A stretch of 64,000 bases of DNA from QUBU01 sp014337915 (GCA_030263395.1 SZOW01000010.1:1-64000), one strand, 5' to 3'. Shown: positions 35,688 through 45,994, counted from the stretch's first letter. Translations and numbers: made by a program. The notes: generated by a model not told the origin, from the sequence alone.

Positions 35688-36587
35688 ATGCCTGAGCTGC
35701 CCGAGGTCGAGACCACGCGCCGCGGCATCGCGCCCTGGATGGAGGGCCGGCGCATCCGCCAGCTGCTGGTGCGCGAACGGCGCCTGCGCTGGCCGATTCC
35801 GCCGCGGCTCGGGGCAAGGCTGGCCGGCGCCCGCGTGCAGCGCGTCGGCCGGCGCGGCAAGTACCTGCTGCTGGAGACCTCGCGGGGCACGGCGCTGCTG
35901 CACCTGGGCATGTCCGGGAGCCTGCGCGTGCTGGAGCAGGTGCAGGCTCCCGGCCGACACGACCACTTCGACATCCTGCTCGATGGGGGATACTGCATCC
36001 GCTTCCACGATCCGCGCCGCTTCGGCTCGCTGCTCTGGGCGGGCAGCGAACCGCAGGCGCATCCGCTGCTCGCGAATCTCGGCCCCGAGCCGCTGGAGGC
36101 TGCGTTCAGCGGCAGCTACCTGCACGATCGTGCACGCGGACGGCGCCTGGCCATCAAGCCGTTCATCATGAATGCGGCGATCGTCGTCGGTGTCGGCAAC
36201 ATCTATGCGAGCGAGGCGCTGTTCCGCGCGGGTCTGCATCCCTGCCGCGCGGCGCAGCGTATCCCGCTCGCAGGCATGGAGCGGCTGGCGGGCGCCGTGC
36301 GCGAAGTGCTCGACGAGGCGCTGGCGCTCGGCGGCACGACGCTGCGGGACTTCCATGGCAGTGGTGGCGAGCCCGGGTACTTCGCGCAGGAACTGCGTGT
36401 CTACGACCGGGCCGGCGAAGCCTGCGGCAGCTGCGGCACGCCGATCCGCCAGTTCCGGCAGGGCCAGCGCTCGACGTTCTTCTGCCCGCGCTGCCAGCCG
36501 CGCAGCGGCCTCAGTAGACCAGGGCCTCGCCCTCGCGGCGCGGGTCGCCCGCCGCCTCGACCTTCCCGCTCGCGTAGTCCCAGGTGA
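35688..36587 (+). CDS. mutM: Formamidopyrimidine-DNA glycosylase MutM (Fpg)
   Basis: Removes 8-oxoguanine opposite cytosine. Starts PELPEVE, with catalytic Pro at mature position 1 and Glu2; GVGNIYASEALF and the C-terminal zinc finger (CGSC...CPRC) are intact. The family usually ends within a few residues of the last CPRC pair (about 270 residues); here the frame runs on for about 30 residues rich in Arg and Pro, reading into the end of the convergent ggt gene (77-base overlap). The tail is probably a neutral consequence of losing the original stop. Confidence 0.96.
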   Translation: MPELPEVETTRRGIAPWMEGRRIRQLLVRERRLRWPIPPRLGARLAGARVQRVGRRGKYLLLETSRGTALLHLGMSGSLRVLEQVQAPGRHDHFDILLDGGYCIRFHDPRRFGSLLWAGSEPQAHPLLANLGPEPLEAAFSGSYLHDRARGRRLAIKPFIMNAAIVVGVGNIYASEALFRAGLHPCRAAQRIPLAGMERLAGAVREVLDEALALGGTTLRDFHGSGGEPGYFAQELRVYDRAGEACGSCGTPIRQFRQGQRSTFFCPRCQPRSGLSRPGPRPRGAGRPPPRPSRSRSPR

Positions 36588-38199
36588 CCACGTTCATGTT
36601 GCCGTAGTCCCGGCCGCTGGCCTTGAGGCGGTGGCCCATGGCCTCCAGCGCGCGGATTTCCTCGTCGCTGAAGGCCCCGGGCTCGTAGGTCACCACGTCG
36701 GGCAGGAACTGGTGGTGGTAGCGCCGTAGCGCCGTCATCGAATGCGCGTCGTGGCCGTCGATCCAGTCCAGCGTGGCCAGCAGCACCATGGTGATGATGC
36801 GGCTGCCGCCCGGCGTGCCGAGGATGGCCAGGCCACGGCTGGACTCGAGGAAGGTCGGCGTCATGCTCGAGAGCATGCGCTTGCCCGGTGCAATGGCATT
36901 GGCGGTGGCGCCCTGCAGCTCGTAGGCGTTGCCCGTGCCCGGCTTCACCGTGAAATCATCCATCTCGTTGTTGAGGATGACGCCGGTGCCGGGCGGCATG
37001 AACGCCGCGCCATACCAGGTATTGATGGACAGCGTGCCCGCGACCCGGTTGCCCTCGGCATCAAGGATGGAGAAATGCGTGGTGTCGTTGCCTTCGCTGC
37101 CGTCGGTCCTGGCCGCAGGCAGCAGTTCGCTGGGGGTGGCGCGGTCGAGCCGGATGGAGGCGCGCTGGCCGGCCGCATAGAACGGGCTCAGCAGCTGCGC
37201 GACCGGCACGGCGCTGAATGCCGGGTCCCCGAGCCAGGCGCTGCGGTCACGGTAGGCGCGGCGCATGGACTCGATGATGAGGTGCTTGCGCGTGGCGCCG
37301 TCGAAGCGGCCGAGGTCCCAGCCCGAGAGGATGTTGAGCATGTCTACCAGGCCGATGCCTCCGGCCGAAGGCAGCGGCGCAGAGACGATCTGCACGCCGC
37401 GGTAGCTGGCGCGCACCGGCTCGCGCTCGATGACCTGGTAACCGGCCAGGTCCGCCGCGGACCAAATGCCGCCGCCGGCACGCACGCCCTCCACCAGCGC
37501 CGCCGCGGTGGGGCCACGGTAGAAACCGTCGAAGCCACCGGAGGCCAGCCGGCGCAGCGTCAGCGCCAGGTCCGGCTGGCGCAGGCGCGCGCCGATCGCC
37601 GGCAGCTCTCCATCTGGACAGAACACCGCCATCATTGCCGGCGACTTCTCCATGGCCTTGCGGCGGAAACGCAGGCCGGCCTGCAGGCCGGCATCGATGG
37701 CGATCCCCTCCTCGGCCAGGCGGATGGCCGGCGCGAGGCTGCGCGCGAGCGGCAGGCGGCCGTAGCGCCTGGCGATGTGGACCAGCGCTGCTGGCTCGCC
37801 CGGGATGCCGGCGGCGAGCGGGCCATCGAGGCTGGCACCCGGGATGACGTTGCCGGCCGCGTCGAGGTACATCCCGGCAGTGGCGGCGGCCGGCGCGGTC
37901 TCGCGCCCGTCGACCAGGACGTCGCGTGCATCGCGCGCGACATGCAGCAGCCAGAAGCCGCCACCCCCGAGGCCGGAGGCATTGGGCTCGGCCACCGCCA
38001 GCGCCGCGCTCACCGCCACCGCGGCATCGAAGGCATTGCCGCCGGCGGCCAGCGCTTCCTCGCCCGCGGCGATCGCCTGCGGATGCGCCGCCGCGATGGC
38101 AGCCTTGCCGGGCCGCGCCGGCGTCGCGGCGCCTGCGGCGCCGGTGAGCAGGAAGGCGGCGAGGACCAGCGCGGCGAGCAGCAGCTGACGCAGCTTCAT
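36511..38199 (-). CDS. ggt: Gamma-glutamyltransferase
   Basis: Periplasmic enzyme that cleaves gamma-glutamyl bonds, for example of glutathione. The 562-residue proenzyme has a signal peptide (about 1-24), a large subunit, and the autocleavage site NDTTHFS near residue 371, whose Thr becomes the nucleophile of the small subunit. GTPGGSRI later in the small subunit matches the oxyanion region. It overlaps the tail of mutM on the opposite strand. Confidence 0.94.
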   Translation of the reverse strand: MKLRQLLLAALVLAAFLLTGAAGAATPARPGKAAIAAAHPQAIAAGEEALAAGGNAFDAAVAVSAALAVAEPNASGLGGGGFWLLHVARDARDVLVDGRETAPAAATAGMYLDAAGNVIPGASLDGPLAAGIPGEPAALVHIARRYGRLPLARSLAPAIRLAEEGIAIDAGLQAGLRFRRKAMEKSPAMMAVFCPDGELPAIGARLRQPDLALTLRRLASGGFDGFYRGPTAAALVEGVRAGGGIWSAADLAGYQVIEREPVRASYRGVQIVSAPLPSAGGIGLVDMLNILSGWDLGRFDGATRKHLIIESMRRAYRDRSAWLGDPAFSAVPVAQLLSPFYAAGQRASIRLDRATPSELLPAARTDGSEGNDTTHFSILDAEGNRVAGTLSINTWYGAAFMPPGTGVILNNEMDDFTVKPGTGNAYELQGATANAIAPGKRMLSSMTPTFLESSRGLAILGTPGGSRIITMVLLATLDWIDGHDAHSMTALRRYHHQFLPDVVTYEPGAFSDEEIRALEAMGHRLKASGRDYGNMNVVTWDYASGKVEAAGDPRREGEALVY

Positions 38200-38240
38200 G
38201 GGCCGCAATGCCGGGCCTGTGTGGTGCACCGCGGGCAGCC

Positions 38241-38726
38241 TCAGCGCTTGCTGAACCGGCGGCCCAGCGCCTGCGCCACCTTCGGGTGCACCAGCGCCGT
38301 CACGTCGCCGCCGAGGGCCGCCACTTCGCGGACCAGCGTCGAGGAGACGAAGGTGTACTGCTCGGCCGGCGTCATGAAGATCGTCTCCACGCCGGTCTCC
38401 AGATGGCGGTTCATGCTCGCCAGCTGGAACTCGTACTCGAAGTCCGATACCGCGCGCAGCCCGCGAATCACCACCTGCAGCCCGTGGGCCTTCGCATAGC
38501 CCACCGTGAGCCCGGTGTAGCCGTCGACGCGCACGTTGTCCAGGTCGGCGAGCGCATCTCGCGCCAGCTGCATGCGCTCCTCGAGCGCGAACATCGGCGC
38601 CTTGTGCGGACTGGCCGCCACGGCGACCACCACTTCGTCGAAGATGCGGGCGGCGCGGCGCACCAGTTCGTGGTGGCCGTTGGTGATGGGATCGAAGGTC
38701 CCGGGATACATGGCACCGACTGGCAC
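38241..38726 (-). CDS. coaD: Phosphopantetheine adenylyltransferase
   Basis: Penultimate step of coenzyme A synthesis, 161 residues. The adenylyltransferase motif YPGTFDPITNGH and the VSSTLVRE motif are intact, as is RGLRAVSDFEYEFQLA. The GTG start was preferred over the ATG five codons later: it has GGGAG eight bases upstream and gives the family's usual N-terminal length. It follows rsmD by 13 bases. Confidence 0.96.
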   Translation of the reverse strand: MPVGAMYPGTFDPITNGHHELVRRAARIFDEVVVAVAASPHKAPMFALEERMQLARDALADLDNVRVDGYTGLTVGYAKAHGLQVVIRGLRAVSDFEYEFQLASMNRHLETGVETIFMTPAEQYTFVSSTLVREVAALGGDVTALVHPKVAQALGRRFSKR

Positions 38727-38739
38727 GTTCGTGGCTCCC

Positions 38740-39351
38740 TCAGGGACTGGCGGGTCGCTGGACCAGCGCGAAGCGCACCTGGCCTGCTGCCTTCTCCCGC
38801 AGGACCACCCAGTCCGGCGGCAGCGGTGGCAGGGGCTGGTCGCGCGCCATCTCCAGGTACAGGCGCGCACCAGCGGCCAGCCAGCCGCCGTCGAGCAGTG
38901 TACACAACTCGCCGAAATCGGCTTCGCCGAAGGGCGGATCCAGGAACACGAGGTCGAACGGCCGCGGACGGCCGCCGAGGAAACGCGCGGCATCGGCGGC
39001 CACCACGCTGGCCCGTGGCGACTCGCAGCCGAGCCGGGCCAGCGCCTGTTCGAGGGCGCGCGCCACCGGCAGCTGGCGTTCAACGAAGCAGACTTCAGCG
39101 GCACCGCGGGAGAGCGCTTCCAGGCCCAGCGCGCCCGTGCCGGCATAGAGGTCCAGGCAGCGCATCCCGGGGATCACCGGCGCGAGCCAGTTGAACAGCG
39201 TCTCGCGCACGCGGTCCGGCGTCGGGCGTAGCCCGGGGGCGACCAGCACCGGCAGGCGCCGGCCGCGCCAGGCACCGCCGATGATGCGGACCTGCCCGGG
39301 TGGCTCGCCCGCGGCGGCTCCCCTGCTTCCCCTGACTGCCCTGCGCGCCAT
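38740..39351 (-). CDS. rsmD: 16S rRNA (guanine966-N2)-methyltransferase RsmD
   Basis: Methylates G966 of 16S rRNA. The 203-residue protein has RIIGGAWRGRRLPV at the N-terminus, the SAM site CLDLYAGTGALGLEALSRG and the catalytic motif DPPF. Placed before coaD in its standard operon and divergent from ftsY. Confidence 0.95.
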   Translation of the reverse strand: MARRAVRGSRGAAAGEPPGQVRIIGGAWRGRRLPVLVAPGLRPTPDRVRETLFNWLAPVIPGMRCLDLYAGTGALGLEALSRGAAEVCFVERQLPVARALEQALARLGCESPRASVVAADAARFLGGRPRPFDLVFLDPPFGEADFGELCTLLDGGWLAAGARLYLEMARDQPLPPLPPDWVVLREKAAGQVRFALVQRPASP

Positions 39352-39440
39352 GATGACGCGACGTTGTAGCAGAATCCGCGCGCCGCCGCGCAACGCCGGC
39401 GACGCGCCACGCCTCTGCATTACCCGCCGCTTCCGCTAAC

Positions 39441-40400
39441 ATGCCGCGCATGACCGATGCGACCCCCGCCCGTGAAGCCCCGCGCTCCGGGTTCTTCCAG
39501 CGCCTGAAACAGAAGCTCAACCGCGGCCTCGGCCTCGGCGTGGCGCTCGACTGGCTGGCGGGACGCAAGCTCGACCCGGCGGTGCTGGCCGAACTCGAGG
39601 ACCAGCTGCTGCTGGCCGACGTCGGCATCGAGACCAGCGAGCGCATCATCGAGGGGCTGCGCCGGCGCATCGGCCGCGAGGCCATCGTCGACGAGGCAGG
39701 TGCGCGCGCCGCGCTGGCCGCCACGCTGGTGGAAATCCTGCAGCCGCGGGCGCAGCCGCTCGTCATCCCGCGTGGCGGCAAGCCGTTCCTGATGCTGATG
39801 ATCGGCGTGAACGGCTCGGGCAAGACCACCACGATCGGCAAGCTCGCCCGCCGCTACCGCGACGAGGGGCTGAAGGTGATGCTGGCCGCCGGCGACACCT
39901 ACCGCGCCGCCGCCATCGAGCAGCTGCAGGCCTGGGGCGAGCGCAACTCGGTGCCGGTGATCGCGCAGCAGCCGGGCGCGGATTCCGCGGCGGTGGTCTT
40001 CGATGCGCTGCAGGCGGCCACTGCCCGCGGCTACGACCTGGTGCTGGCCGACACGGCCGGGCGCCTGCAGAACCAGGCCGGCCTGATGCAGGAACTCGCC
40101 AAGGTGGTGCGTGTCGCCGGTCGCGTCGATCCGGCAGCGCCCCACGAGAAGATGCTGGTGCTCGATGCCAGCCTCGGCCAGAACGCCATCAACCAGGCGC
40201 TGCAGTTCCACCAGGCCGTGGGGCTGACCGGCATCAGCATGACCAAGCTCGACGGCGGCGGCAAAGGCGGCGTACTGCTGACGCTGGCCGATCGCCTCGA
40301 CGTGCCTTTCCGCTACGTGGGCGTCGGCGAGGATGCCGCCGACCTCGACGTCTTCGACGCGCAGCAGTTTGCTGCGGCACTGGCTGGCACCGCGCCGTGA
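39441..40400 (+). CDS. ftsY: Signal recognition particle receptor FtsY
   Basis: SRP receptor GTPase that docks ribosomes at the membrane, 319 residues. NG domain complete: GVNGSGKTTTIGKLA (P loop), DTAGR and TKLDG. The acidic A domain of the E. coli protein is nearly absent, with only about 30 residues before the N domain, as in many non-enteric bacteria. The GTG of ftsE overlaps its stop. Confidence 0.97.
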   Translation: MPRMTDATPAREAPRSGFFQRLKQKLNRGLGLGVALDWLAGRKLDPAVLAELEDQLLLADVGIETSERIIEGLRRRIGREAIVDEAGARAALAATLVEILQPRAQPLVIPRGGKPFLMLMIGVNGSGKTTTIGKLARRYRDEGLKVMLAAGDTYRAAAIEQLQAWGERNSVPVIAQQPGADSAAVVFDALQAATARGYDLVLADTAGRLQNQAGLMQELAKVVRVAGRVDPAAPHEKMLVLDASLGQNAINQALQFHQAVGLTGISMTKLDGGGKGGVLLTLADRLDVPFRYVGVGEDAADLDVFDAQQFAAALAGTAP

Positions 40401-41098
40401 TCCGGCTCGACAAGGTCACCAAGCTCTACAGGGGCGGCCGCGAGGCGCTGCGCGAGGTCTCGCTGGACATCGGCCCGGGCGAGATGATCTTCCTCACCGG
40501 CCATTCCGGTGCCGGCAAGAGCACCATCCTCAAGCTGCTGGCACTGGTCGAGCGCCCGACCCACGGCCAGCTGCTGGTGGACGGGCGCAACATCGGGCGC
40601 CTGCCAGCGCGGGAGATTCCCGCCTACCGGCGCCAGATCGGCATGGTGTTCCAGGATCACAAGCTGCTCGACGGGCGCTCGGCCTTCGACAACGTCGCCC
40701 TGCCGCTGGTCATTGCCGGTCTCACGCGGCGCGAAATCGAAAAGCGCGTGCGCGCCGCGCTCGACCAGGTCGGACTGCTCGACAAGGAGCGCCAGGCGCC
40801 GCGGACGCTCTCGGCGGGCGAGCAGCAGCGGGTCGGCATCGCCAGGGCGGTCGTGGCGCGGCCCCGACTGCTGATCGCCGACGAACCCACCGGCAACCTC
40901 GATGCCGAGCTGTCGCTGGAGATCATGCAGCTCTTCCGCCGCTTCAATGACGTCGGCGTGACCATGGTGATCGCCACCCACGACCTGGTGCTGGCCGGGC
41001 GCGTCGGTGGCCGGCACGTGCTGCTGAACCATGGCCAGGTGCAGGACGGCGGCGCGGCGCCGGCCACGCCGGCACAGTGCTCGACGGGCCAGGCGTAA
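40397..41098 (+). CDS. ftsE: Cell division ATP-binding protein FtsE
   Basis: ABC-type ATPase of the FtsEX complex, which activates murein hydrolases at the septum. Motifs: Walker A GHSGAGKST, signature LSAGEQQRVGIARA, Walker B LLIADEPTGNLD, switch His in ATHD. The GTG start overlaps the ftsY stop (GTGA). The first signature position is LSAGE rather than LSGGE, as is normal for FtsE. Confidence 0.96.
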   Translation: MIRLDKVTKLYRGGREALREVSLDIGPGEMIFLTGHSGAGKSTILKLLALVERPTHGQLLVDGRNIGRLPAREIPAYRRQIGMVFQDHKLLDGRSAFDNVALPLVIAGLTRREIEKRVRAALDQVGLLDKERQAPRTLSAGEQQRVGIARAVVARPRLLIADEPTGNLDAELSLEIMQLFRRFNDVGVTMVIATHDLVLAGRVGGRHVLLNHGQVQDGGAAPATPAQCSTGQA

Positions 41099-41104
41099 CG
41101 ACAG

Positions 41105-42019
41105 ATGGGCACATTCCTCACCCGCCACCTGCAGAACGCGCTCGCCGCGCTTGGCCAGCTGAGCCGCCAGCCGGTGGCGACGCTGCTCACCGTCGGTGTC
41201 ATCGGCATCGCGCTGGCGCTGCCGGCCAGCCTGCAGTTGCTGGTGCAGGGCGGCCAGCGCTTCGCCGGCGGCTGGTCCGGCATCCGCGACTTCTCCGTGT
41301 ACCTGAAGCCGGGCACCGACCTTGCCGTGGCACGCAACCTGGCGCGCGCGCTGGCCAGCCACCCGAACGTGCAGGACACGCGGCTGATCGAGGCCGACGC
41401 GGCGCTGGCCGAATTCGGCCGCGACCCGGCATTCGGCGAGGCGCTGAAGGCACTGAAGAGCAACCCGCTGCCACATACGCTGGTGGTGCGGCCCGATGCG
41501 GAAGCGGCGCCGGCCGACCTCGATGCCCTGAAGGCCGAGCTGGCGGCGAAGCCCGAAGTCGACCTGGTGCAGCTCGACACCCAGTGGCTGCTGCGCCTGG
41601 CCGCCATCCTCGACCTGGTCCGCCGCGGCATCTGGATCGCCGCCGTGGTGCTGGTCGCGGCGGTGATCTTCATCGTCGGCAACACCATCCGGCTGGACAT
41701 CCAGAACCGGCGTCAGGAGATCGAGGTGTCGAAGCTGCTGGGTGCGACCGACGCCTTCGTGCGCCGGCCGTTCCTCTACATCGGCTTCTGGTACGGGATG
41801 CTCGGCGGGGCCGTGGCCCTGCTGCTACTGGCCTCGGTATTGCTTCTGCTCCGTGGCCCACTGGAGCGCCTGCTGCAGCTCTATAGCGTTGATTTTACTG
41901 GCTTTGGCCTGTCCCCCGGCACGGCGCTGCTGGTGCTGGGGGCCGGCCTGGTGTCGGGCTGGGCCGGTGCCTGGCTGGCGGTGGGCCGCCACCTCTCGGC
42001 CATCGAGCCGCAGGTGTAA
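41105..42019 (+). CDS. ftsX: Cell division protein FtsX
   Basis: Membrane partner of FtsE, 304 residues with four membrane segments: one near residues 25-45 and three after about 175. Between the first and second lies the periplasmic loop that recruits EnvC-type activators (SVYLKPGTDLAVARNLA region). It follows ftsE by six bases. Confidence 0.95.
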   Translation: MGTFLTRHLQNALAALGQLSRQPVATLLTVGVIGIALALPASLQLLVQGGQRFAGGWSGIRDFSVYLKPGTDLAVARNLARALASHPNVQDTRLIEADAALAEFGRDPAFGEALKALKSNPLPHTLVVRPDAEAAPADLDALKAELAAKPEVDLVQLDTQWLLRLAAILDLVRRGIWIAAVVLVAAVIFIVGNTIRLDIQNRRQEIEVSKLLGATDAFVRRPFLYIGFWYGMLGGAVALLLLASVLLLLRGPLERLLQLYSVDFTGFGLSPGTALLVLGAGLVSGWAGAWLAVGRHLSAIEPQV

Positions 42020-42072
42020 GTCATTGATCTGTCATGCTGCGGCACTGACCTGACCGGGAACCTTGGCGGTCG

Positions 42073-42099
42073 TTAGCACTCAAACCGGGCGAGTGCTAG
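42073..42099. promoter_or_regulatory. CIRCE operator (HrcA binding site) upstream of rpoH
   Basis: TTAGCACTC-N9-GAGTGCTAG, matching the CIRCE consensus in 17 of 18 arm positions with the exact nine-base spacer. It lies about 30 bases before the rpoH ATG, next to a TAGGAT -10-like box. HrcA bound here would repress rpoH in unstressed cells. Confidence 0.9.
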
Positions 42100-42129
42100 G
42101 ATGACTTCAGCAAGGAGGATCCCGATTCC

Positions 42130-42993
<864 letters not shown>

Positions 42994-42996
42994 GGC

Positions 42997-43701
42997 TCAG
43001 TTCGCCGTCAGCGGTACGATGGTGATTTCCACACGCCGGTTCTGCGCCTTGCCCTCGGGCGTCGCATTGCTGGCGATCGGCCGGCTCTCGCCGGCACCGA
43101 CGGCGATGAAGCGGTCGGCGCGCAGGTCACGCGAAGTCAGGTAGGTGACCACGCTGTTGGCGCGCTTCTCCGACAGCAGCTTGTTGTAGGAATCGCTGCC
43201 GTCGCTGTCGGTGTGGCCCGCTACCTCGACCATGGTCTTGTCGTATTCCTTCAGCACCAGGGCCACGGAATCCAGCACCGGGTAGAACGACGAGCTGATG
43301 TCGCCGCTGTTCACTGCAAAGGTGATGTTGCCCGGCATGTTGAGGGTGATGTTCTCGCCCTTCGGGCCGGTCCGGGTCACGCTGACGCCGGTGCCCTGCA
43401 GCTTCGCCCGCAGCGCGGCATCCTGCCGGTCCATGTAGTTGCCGACAGCACCGCCGGCCAGGGCACCGACACCGCCGAAGATCAGCGCCTTCTTCTTGCG
43501 CTGGGCGGAATCGTTGCCGGTGATGAGCCCGATGGCGACACCCGTGGCGGCACCGATGGCAGCACCCTTGGTGGTCTTGTTGACCTCGGTCTGCCCGGTA
43601 TAGGGATCCGTGGTCTGCATGTACTCACAGCCGCCCGCCAGGACCATCAGTCCCGCCAGCCCGGCCAGGCCCGCTTTCCTCACCATAGCGTTCATCAGCA
43701 T
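42997..43701 (-). CDS. OmpA-family lipoprotein with glycine zipper
   Basis: Outer-membrane lipoprotein, 234 residues: lipobox LAGGC at about residue 21-25, a glycine-zipper stretch (KGAAIGAATGVAIGLITG and GGVGALAGGAVGNYMD), then an OmpA-like peptidoglycan-binding domain (VAGHTDSDGSDSYNKLLSEKR with the binding Asp and Arg). The start with GGAG six bases upstream was chosen. It resembles YiaD-type proteins. Convergent with rpoH, three bases apart. Confidence 0.92.
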   Translation of the reverse strand: MLMNAMVRKAGLAGLAGLMVLAGGCEYMQTTDPYTGQTEVNKTTKGAAIGAATGVAIGLITGNDSAQRKKKALIFGGVGALAGGAVGNYMDRQDAALRAKLQGTGVSVTRTGPKGENITLNMPGNITFAVNSGDISSSFYPVLDSVALVLKEYDKTMVEVAGHTDSDGSDSYNKLLSEKRANSVVTYLTSRDLRADRFIAVGAGESRPIASNATPEGKAQNRRVEITIVPLTAN

Positions 43702-43948
43702 CGTCGACTCCTGTTTTTTGGCCCGCAAAGGCGGGCCACCTTATCCCAGATTCACGGGCTCCCGGCAACCGGACAGGTCCGCCTTTTCCCGCCCCGGCCA
43801 AAGTTGTCCATGGCCGGGGAAAGCCTTAGCGTCCCGCGCATGACGCCCTGCCCCACGAGCCTTCTTGGACTGCCCGGGCCGCGCCCGGTTCCGGCGCCAG
43901 CGGGACTCGCACCCGACACCGTGGCCCAGGTCACGCTCGGCAGGCGTC

Positions 43949-45286
43949 GTGACCAGCGTGCCTGAACCGGCTGCATACGGCGACCGTGCCCTCTGGCGGA
44001 TCGCCGCACCGATGATCCTCTCCTCGGTCAGCACGCCACTGCTGGGGCTGGTGGACACGGCCGTGGTCGGCCATCTCGACGAGCCCCGGTACCTCGCCGC
44101 GGTCGCCGCCGGCGCGACGCTGTTCAGCGTGCTGTTCATGGGCCTGAACTTCCTGCGCATGGGCACCACGGGCGTCACCGCGCAGGCCTTCGGCGCCGGG
44201 CATGGCCATGGCGTGCGCCAGGCCCTGGGCCAGGCGCTGGCCATGGCCCTGTTGCTGGCCCTGGCGATGATCGCGCTGCAGGCCTGGATCCTCGACCTGG
44301 GGCTGGCGGCGCTCGGGCCGGCCCCGGAGGTGGCCGCGCTGGCAGGCGAGTACTTCCGCATACGCATCTGGAGTGCGCCGGCCTCGCTCGCCAACTTCGT
44401 GCTCATCGGCTGGCTGCTCGGCATGCAGAACGCGCGCGGCCCGCTGGTGCTGGTGCTGGTCACCAACCTGGTGAACGTGGTGCTGTCGGTGTCGTTCGTG
44501 ACCGGGCTCGGCCTGCAGGTGCGCGGCGTGGCGCTGGCAACGCTGCTCGCCGAGCTGGCGGGCCTCGCCGTGGGCGCGGTCTTCGTGGCGCAGGAACTGG
44601 CCCGCTGCCCGGGGCGCTGGCAGCCGGCCTGGCTCGGCGAGCTGCGCAGCTACCGGCGCCTCGCGGGCATCAATGCCGACCTGCTGCTGCGCACGCTGTC
44701 GCTGATGTTCGTCTTCGCCTTCATCACCGCCCGCGGCGCGCGCGACGGCGCCGTGGTCCTGGCCACCAATGCGCTGCTGCTCAACTTCCAGTACTTCACC
44801 TCCTACGCGCTCGACGGCATCGCCCATGCGGCCGAGGCGCTGGTCGGCAAGGCCGTCGGTGCCGCGGATCGTGCCGGGCTCCTGCAGGTGGTGGCCCGTG
44901 GCCTGCGCTGGTCGCTGCTGCTCGCCGGCGCCTTCACCCTGGCCTACAGCCTCTGCGGCGGCCTGATCATCGATGCGCTGACCGGAATCGAGGCCATCCG
45001 CGCCGCAGCCCGCGACTACCTGCCCTGGCTGGCGTTGCTGCCGCTGGTGTCGGCCTGGAGCTTCCTCTACGACGGCGTGTTCGTCGGCGCGACCTGGTCA
45101 GCGCAGATGCGCCAGGTGATGATGGCCTCGGCTGCGCTGGTATTCCTGCCGGCCTGGTACCTGGCGCAGCCGCTCGGCAACCATGCGCTGTGGCTGGCCT
45201 TCACCGCATTCATGGCGGCACGGGGCATCGGCATGCACCTTTGGTTCCGGCGCCTGGCGGGCCGCAGCGCAAGCGGCACGGGCTGA
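43949..45286 (+). CDS. MATE-family efflux transporter (DinF type)
   Basis: A 445-residue inner-membrane antiporter with 12 hydrophobic segments. The N-terminal element RIAAPMILSSVSTPLLGLVDTAVVGHL is characteristic of the DinF/NorM superfamily. The GTG start follows CAGGCG; a second GTG lies three codons later. It stands divergent from the OmpA lipoprotein. Substrate unknown. Confidence 0.88.
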   Translation: MTSVPEPAAYGDRALWRIAAPMILSSVSTPLLGLVDTAVVGHLDEPRYLAAVAAGATLFSVLFMGLNFLRMGTTGVTAQAFGAGHGHGVRQALGQALAMALLLALAMIALQAWILDLGLAALGPAPEVAALAGEYFRIRIWSAPASLANFVLIGWLLGMQNARGPLVLVLVTNLVNVVLSVSFVTGLGLQVRGVALATLLAELAGLAVGAVFVAQELARCPGRWQPAWLGELRSYRRLAGINADLLLRTLSLMFVFAFITARGARDGAVVLATNALLLNFQYFTSYALDGIAHAAEALVGKAVGAADRAGLLQVVARGLRWSLLLAGAFTLAYSLCGGLIIDALTGIEAIRAAARDYLPWLALLPLVSAWSFLYDGVFVGATWSAQMRQVMMASAALVFLPAWYLAQPLGNHALWLAFTAFMAARGIGMHLWFRRLAGRSASGTG

Positions 45287-45383
45287 TCGAACGGCGGCAC
45301 CGCCGCGGCCCGCATGTCATCATCCCGCCTGCTTCCCCGAACAGGGCCAGGACAAGGGGGCGCGGGCCCGGCGCCGACCAGCC

Positions 45384-45938
45384 ATGAACAGAGACGAGAA
45401 TCCCTGGACGACCCTCTCCGTGCGCCAGGTCTATGCCAACCCCTGGATCGAACTCTGGGAGGAGCGTTGCCTGGATCCGTCGGGCAACCCGGCGCTCTAC
45501 GGGCGCGTCAGCTTCCGCAGCAAGGCGGTCGGCATCATCCCGCTCGACGACGCGGGCAACACCTGGCTGGTCGGCCAGTACCGCTACTGCCTGAAGCGCT
45601 ATTCCTGGGAGATCCCCATGGGCGGCTCGCCGCACCCGGCGAGCGTGCTCGACACCGCGCGCCGCGAGCTGAAAGAGGAGACCGGCCTCAGCGCCACGCG
45701 CTGGGAGCAGATCCTGTTCCTCCACACCAGCAACTCGGTGACCGACGAAGAAGGCTACGTGTTCGTCGCCGAGGGGCTGAGCGCGGGCGAGCCGGAATTC
45801 GAGTCCACCGAGAAGATCGAGATCCGCCGGCTGCCGGTCACCGAGGCGATCCGCATGGCGCGCAACGGCGACATCACCGATGCGCTGAGCGTCGCCGGGC
45901 TGCTTCAGCTTGGGGCGCTGCGCGGCTGGCTGCGCTGA
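45384..45938 (+). CDS. Nudix hydrolase
   Basis: A 184-residue hydrolase similar to ADP-ribose-type pyrophosphatases. The Nudix box reads G-x5-A-x7-REL-K-EE-T-GL at about residues 76-98: the metal-binding RELKEETGL part is intact, but the first conserved Glu is Ala. Substrate cannot be assigned. Ends shortly before the DUF924 gene. Confidence 0.85.
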   Translation: MNRDENPWTTLSVRQVYANPWIELWEERCLDPSGNPALYGRVSFRSKAVGIIPLDDAGNTWLVGQYRYCLKRYSWEIPMGGSPHPASVLDTARRELKEETGLSATRWEQILFLHTSNSVTDEEGYVFVAEGLSAGEPEFESTEKIEIRRLPVTEAIRMARNGDITDALSVAGLLQLGALRGWLR

Positions 45939-45994
45939 TCTCTCCCGCTCGCCGCGGTTGCCGTGCCGGGGCCTGCCTGCGATGATTGCCCGCC

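Noticed and set aside
39420..40211. Minus-strand frame opposite ftsY
   Set aside because: Antisense of a universally conserved gene, with no domain and no ribosome site.
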